A stretch of 9,213 bases of DNA from Polyangiaceae bacterium (lineage in GTDB: Bacteria > Myxococcota_A > Polyangia > Polyangiales > Polyangiaceae): contig JAICXU010000074.1 in assembly GCA_025934595.1 (NCBI GenBank), positions 1 through 9,213 on the forward strand, read 5' to 3'. The position numbers and the translations under genes were made by a program. Positions within the stretch are counted from its first letter, which is position 1, and each line of letters begins with the position of its first letter. Positions 6,632 through 9,213 of this stretch are shown one piece after another. The notes beneath the pieces were generated by a model. That model was not told where the DNA came from and searched no databases. It saw only the letters and a list, made by a program, of their open reading frames with translations.

Positions 6632-7654
6632 GTGAACGATCGCTTCTTACGCGCGTGCCGGCGCGAGCCCGTCGACGCCACGCCGGTGTGGTTCATGCGG
6701 CAAGCCGGTCGCTACATGCCGGAGTATCGCGCGCTTCGTCAGAAGCACACGCTCCTCGAGCTCTGCAAAACGCCGGAGCTCGCGTGCGAGGTCACGCTGC
6801 AACCTTTGAAGCTCGGCGTCGACGCGGCGATCTTGTTCGCAGATATTTTGTTGCCGCTCGAGCCGATGGGCGCGCCGTTCGAGTTCGCGAAAGGCGAAGG
6901 CCCGGTCTTCCACACGCCCGTCGACACGCGGGCAAAGGTCGACGCGCTCCGAATCATCGACCCCGGTGAGCTTCAATACGTGCTCGATGCGATCAAGACC
7001 ATCAAGCGCGAAATCAGCGGAAAATTGCCGCTGATTGGCTTCGCCGGCGCGCCGTTCACGCTCGCGAGCTATCTCATCGAAGGCGGCAAGTCGGCGCACT
7101 ACGCGAAGATGAAGAAGATGATGTACGGCGAAACCTCCACGTGGCACGCGCTCATGGAGAAGCTCGCCGAGGTGGTGCGGCGTTATCTTCGCGCGCAGAT
7201 CGACGCGGGTGCCGATTGCATCCAGCTGTTCGACTCGTGGGTGGGGCAGCTCTCCGCCGACGACTATCGCACGTACGTGCAACGGCACGTCGCGCACATC
7301 TTGAAGGACGTGTCCGCGGCCGGCGTTCCCGTCATCCATTTCGGGACCGGCACGTATCACTTGCTCGAAGCGCAGCGCGAAGCCGGCGGCGATGTCATCG
7401 GGCTCGACTGGCGCACGCCGCTCGACGAGGGCTGGAAACGCGTGGGCTACGATCACGGCGTGCAGGGAAATCTCGATCCCACGCTCCTCTTCGCGCCGCC
7501 CGCCGTCGCGCAAAAACAAGCGCAAATCATCTTGGATTTGGCGGCGAAGCGAAACGGTCACATCTTCAACTTGGGTCACGGCATCTTGCCGGAGACGCCG
7601 GTCGATCACGTGAAGAGCATGATCGACTTCGTACACGAGCGAACCCAACGCTAG
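6632..7654 (+). CDS. hemE: Uroporphyrinogen III decarboxylase
   Basis: A 340-residue cytoplasmic enzyme that removes four carboxyl groups from uroporphyrinogen III to give coproporphyrinogen III; no cofactor is needed. The family signature is complete: RQAGRYMPEYR with Arg23 and Arg27 (equivalent to human Arg37/Arg41), Asp71 in FADILLP (human Asp86), Tyr147 in SYLIEGG (human Tyr164), GGDVIGLDWR, and His316 in NLGHGILPET (human His339). Length is normal for the family. The start is GTG at 6632; no ATG lies between it and the conserved core at residue 22, and MNDRFLRA is a typical N-terminus. The ribosome binding site is weak. It lies 28 bases after the M16 partner gene and 39 before hemH. Confidence 0.98.
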   Translation: MNDRFLRACRREPVDATPVWFMRQAGRYMPEYRALRQKHTLLELCKTPELACEVTLQPLKLGVDAAILFADILLPLEPMGAPFEFAKGEGPVFHTPVDTRAKVDALRIIDPGELQYVLDAIKTIKREISGKLPLIGFAGAPFTLASYLIEGGKSAHYAKMKKMMYGETSTWHALMEKLAEVVRRYLRAQIDAGADCIQLFDSWVGQLSADDYRTYVQRHVAHILKDVSAAGVPVIHFGTGTYHLLEAQREAGGDVIGLDWRTPLDEGWKRVGYDHGVQGNLDPTLLFAPPAVAQKQAQIILDLAAKRNGHIFNLGHGILPETPVDHVKSMIDFVHERTQR

Positions 7655-7693
7655 ACGCGCCCGAGTTCGCGCGCTCAACGGGAAACGTAACCA

Positions 7694-8608
7694 GTGACGA
7701 AGGCAGTCGTTCTCACCGCGCATGGCACCGTCGAAAATCTCGACGACCTTCCCGCGTTCATCTCGAAGATTCGGCACGGCGATCCCGCGCCCGCGTCGGT
7801 CGTCGAGGAGGTGCGGCGCCGGTACGAAGCGATCGGCGGTAAGTCTCCCCTTCTCGACATCACACGCGCGCTCGCGGCGAAAGTCGAAGCCCGCTTGGGC
7901 GTGCCGACGAAAATCGCGATGCGCCTTTGGCATCCACTTCCCGGCGACGTGCTGCGCGATCTCGCGAATGCCGGCGTCGACCGCATCGCCATCGTCCCGC
8001 TCGCGCAGTTTTCGGCGAAGGTGTATCTCGACGCGATCAGGAGCGCCGCGAGCGACCTTCCGGGCGGCGCCGCCATCGAGCTCGAAGGCGCCGCAAATTG
8101 GGGCACCGACCCAGGTCTCGTAGCCGCGCAAGCGAAACGCGTGCAGAATGCAATGCATGCGCTGCCCGCGGAAACCCGAAAAAACAGCCAGATCCTCTTC
8201 TCCGCGCACAGCTTACCGAAGATCGTCGTCGACCGCGGCGACCCCTACGAACGCGACTTCCGCGCCAGCGCGTCAGCCGTCGCAGCTGCGGCCGGGCTCG
8301 CGAGCTCGCAGCATCTCGTGTGCTTCCAAAGCCAAGGCATGACGGGCCCGTCCGAGACGCAGGTCGCATGGCTCGGGCCCGCGCTGGTAACGGCGCTGCA
8401 TCAAGCGAGGATGCGCGGCGCTGCCCACGTCGTTTTTGCGCCCATCGGATTTCTCGCCGATCACGTCGAGATTCTGTACGACCTCGACATCGAGGCGGCC
8501 GAGCTCGCGCGAGAGCTCGGCATGACGTCGTCGCGCGTCGAGTCGCTCAATGCCTCCGACGACTTCGCGGATGTCGTCGCTTCGCTCGCCCGTCCGCTTC
8601 TCGCATGA
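7694..8608 (+). CDS. hemH: Ferrochelatase
   Basis: A 304-residue protein that inserts Fe(II) into a porphyrin: protoporphyrin IX in the classical route, or coproporphyrin III in the coproporphyrin-dependent route. It shows the catalytic His172 in FSAHSLP (Bacillus subtilis His183) and Glu259 in PIGFLADHVEILYD (Bacillus Glu264). The segment KIRHGDPAPASVVEEVRRRY and EAIGGKSPL match the family N-terminus. Length is close to the compact soluble Bacillus enzyme, shorter than many proteobacterial ones. Only one Cys (210) is present, so there is no [2Fe-2S] cluster of the type seen in some bacterial ferrochelatases. Near the N-terminus LTAHGT places His10 where Bacillus has Tyr13, a metal-contacting residue. 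The start is GTG at 7694; no in-frame ATG precedes the conserved region, and no strong ribosome binding site is visible. It overlaps the next gene by four bases. Confidence 0.95.
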   Translation: MTKAVVLTAHGTVENLDDLPAFISKIRHGDPAPASVVEEVRRRYEAIGGKSPLLDITRALAAKVEARLGVPTKIAMRLWHPLPGDVLRDLANAGVDRIAIVPLAQFSAKVYLDAIRSAASDLPGGAAIELEGAANWGTDPGLVAAQAKRVQNAMHALPAETRKNSQILFSAHSLPKIVVDRGDPYERDFRASASAVAAAAGLASSQHLVCFQSQGMTGPSETQVAWLGPALVTALHQARMRGAAHVVFAPIGFLADHVEILYDLDIEAAELARELGMTSSRVESLNASDDFADVVASLARPLLA

Positions 8609-9213
8609 GCACCAACGCGAAGCGCGTCGTCATCGTCGGCGGCGGCATCAGCGGCCTCGCCTGCGCACGCGCCATCGCGGAGACGCGGAGCGAAGATCGG
8701 CGCGTCGAAGTGTTGCTGCTCGAATCCTCGTCGCGGTTCGGCGGCAACATCGCCACCGAGCGTGAAGGCGATTTCCTTCTCGACCGCGGACCCGATTCCT
8801 GGGTGAGCAACAAGCCCGAGGCAGCCGACCTCGCGCGCGCGCTCGGCCTCGGCGATTCGTTCATTTCGACCATCGCGGAAAATCGCCGCGTCTACATCGC
8901 GCACGGAGGCGTGCTGCACGCCATGCCCGAAGGCCTCGTGCTCGGGATCCCCACGCGCATCCTGCCGATCGCCAAAACCCCTTTATTTTCCCTGCAAGCG
9001 AAGGCGCGCATGGCGCTCGAGCCGTTCGTTCCCGTGCGGCATTTCGAAGGCGACGACGACGAATCGATCGGCGCGTTCGTCGAGCGCAGGCTGGGTCGCG
9101 AGGTCTCCGAGCGGCTCGTCGGACCTCTCCTCGGCGGAATCTTCGCGGGCGATGCCGGTGCGATATCGGTTCGCGCTGCATTCCCGCAGCTCGTCGAGGC
9201 CGAAAAAAAATAC
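8605..9213 (+). CDS. hemY: Protoporphyrinogen/coproporphyrinogen oxidase, FAD type (N-terminal part)
   Basis: The first 203 codons of an oxygen-dependent FAD enzyme of the HemY/HemG family (usually about 450-480 residues); the rest lies beyond the window. It oxidises protoporphyrinogen IX to protoporphyrin IX, or coproporphyrinogen III in the Gram-positive-type route. The dinucleotide-binding fold is clear: VVIVGGGISGLACARA (residues 8-23), an acidic residue (Glu39) at the end of the second strand, SRFGGNIAT, then the family element DRGPDSW. Further on, RRLGREVSERLVGPLLGGIFAGD and RAAFPQL match the conserved mid-region. The related Myxococcus xanthus enzyme is a characterised FAD oxidase. The ATG overlaps the hemH stop (ATGA at 8605-8608), suggesting coupled translation. 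An older naming habit calls this gene hemG in myxobacteria. Confidence 0.95.
   Translation, partial: MSTNAKRVVIVGGGISGLACARAIAETRSEDRRVEVLLLESSSRFGGNIATEREGDFLLDRGPDSWVSNKPEAADLARALGLGDSFISTIAENRRVYIAHGGVLHAMPEGLVLGIPTRILPIAKTPLFSLQAKARMALEPFVPVRHFEGDDDESIGAFVERRLGREVSERLVGPLLGGIFAGDAGAISVRAAFPQLVEAEKKY

Larger units (their letters stand above)
3428..9213 (+). other. Probable operon: M16 pair, hemE, hemH, hemY
   Basis: Five co-directional genes have junctions of -4, +28, +39 and -4 bases. No hairpin followed by a T run is seen in any gap, and both overlaps are ATGA stop/start fusions that favour translational coupling. The operon continues past the right edge. Co-transcription is inferred from spacing only; an internal promoter ahead of hemE cannot be excluded. 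Confidence 0.7.

Noticed and set aside
5176..6696. 506-codon minus-strand open frame across the M16 partner gene
   Set aside because: Shadow of a clear M16 gene; the open frame follows from GC-biased third positions.
7663..7674. 12-base sequence GAGTTCGCGCGC shared with 124-135, each in a short gap before a gene
   Set aside because: The CG-rich part is very common in this DNA, the distances to the start codons differ, and no dyad is seen; two copies are most likely chance.
6647..8209. 520-codon open frame on the minus strand across hemE and hemH
   Set aside because: It lies antisense to two certain enzymes, has a composition of Arg, Glu and His typical of reversed GC-rich codons, and shows no recognisable domain.

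Overview
The window is a GC-rich bacterial chromosome segment with strong G/C third-codon bias. A eukaryotic-type membrane Ser/Thr kinase, two lipoproteins with low-complexity linkers, a Cys-rich repeat lipoprotein and a heme cluster with an FAD protoporphyrinogen-oxidase-type enzyme together suggest a myxobacterium (Myxococcota, perhaps Polyangiales). This is an inference from gene style; no rRNA or marker tree is available here.

Layout. Left block, + strand: the last 38 codons of an unidentified protein (possibly HemW-like), then a lipoprotein with five beta-propeller-like motifs (137-1090), then a PknB-type kinase (1121-2620). The kinase has one membrane helix and a Ser/Thr-Pro tail encoded by 22 tandem hexamers. 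The gaps are only 18 and 30 bases, so the three may be co-transcribed. Converging on the kinase after 24 bases is a minus-strand Cys-rich lipoprotein (2645-3292) with a 13-glycine linker and three six-cysteine repeats.

Right block: a 135-base divergent intergenic region carrying several short dyads precedes five tightly packed + strand genes running off the window. They are an exported M16 zinc peptidase, a lipoprotein M16 partner lacking the zinc site, hemE, hemH and the first 203 codons of a HemY-type oxidase. Junctions are a 4-base ATGA overlap, 28 bases, 39 bases and another ATGA overlap, which looks like one operon. The two M16 proteins appear to divide the active site: one keeps the zinc ligands, the other the Arg/Tyr pair. 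The hem genes cover uroporphyrinogen III to heme (or, in the coproporphyrin-dependent branch, to Fe-coproporphyrin), in the order hemE-hemH-hemY known from Bacillus.

I found no mobile element, CRISPR array, RNA gene or clear intrinsic terminator, and no convincing wholly new system. The points most worth a second look are the split M16 pair fused to a heme operon, a His in the ferrochelatase at the position of the Bacillus metal-contacting Tyr, the frame-preserving hexamer array in the kinase, and the dyads in the divergent region.
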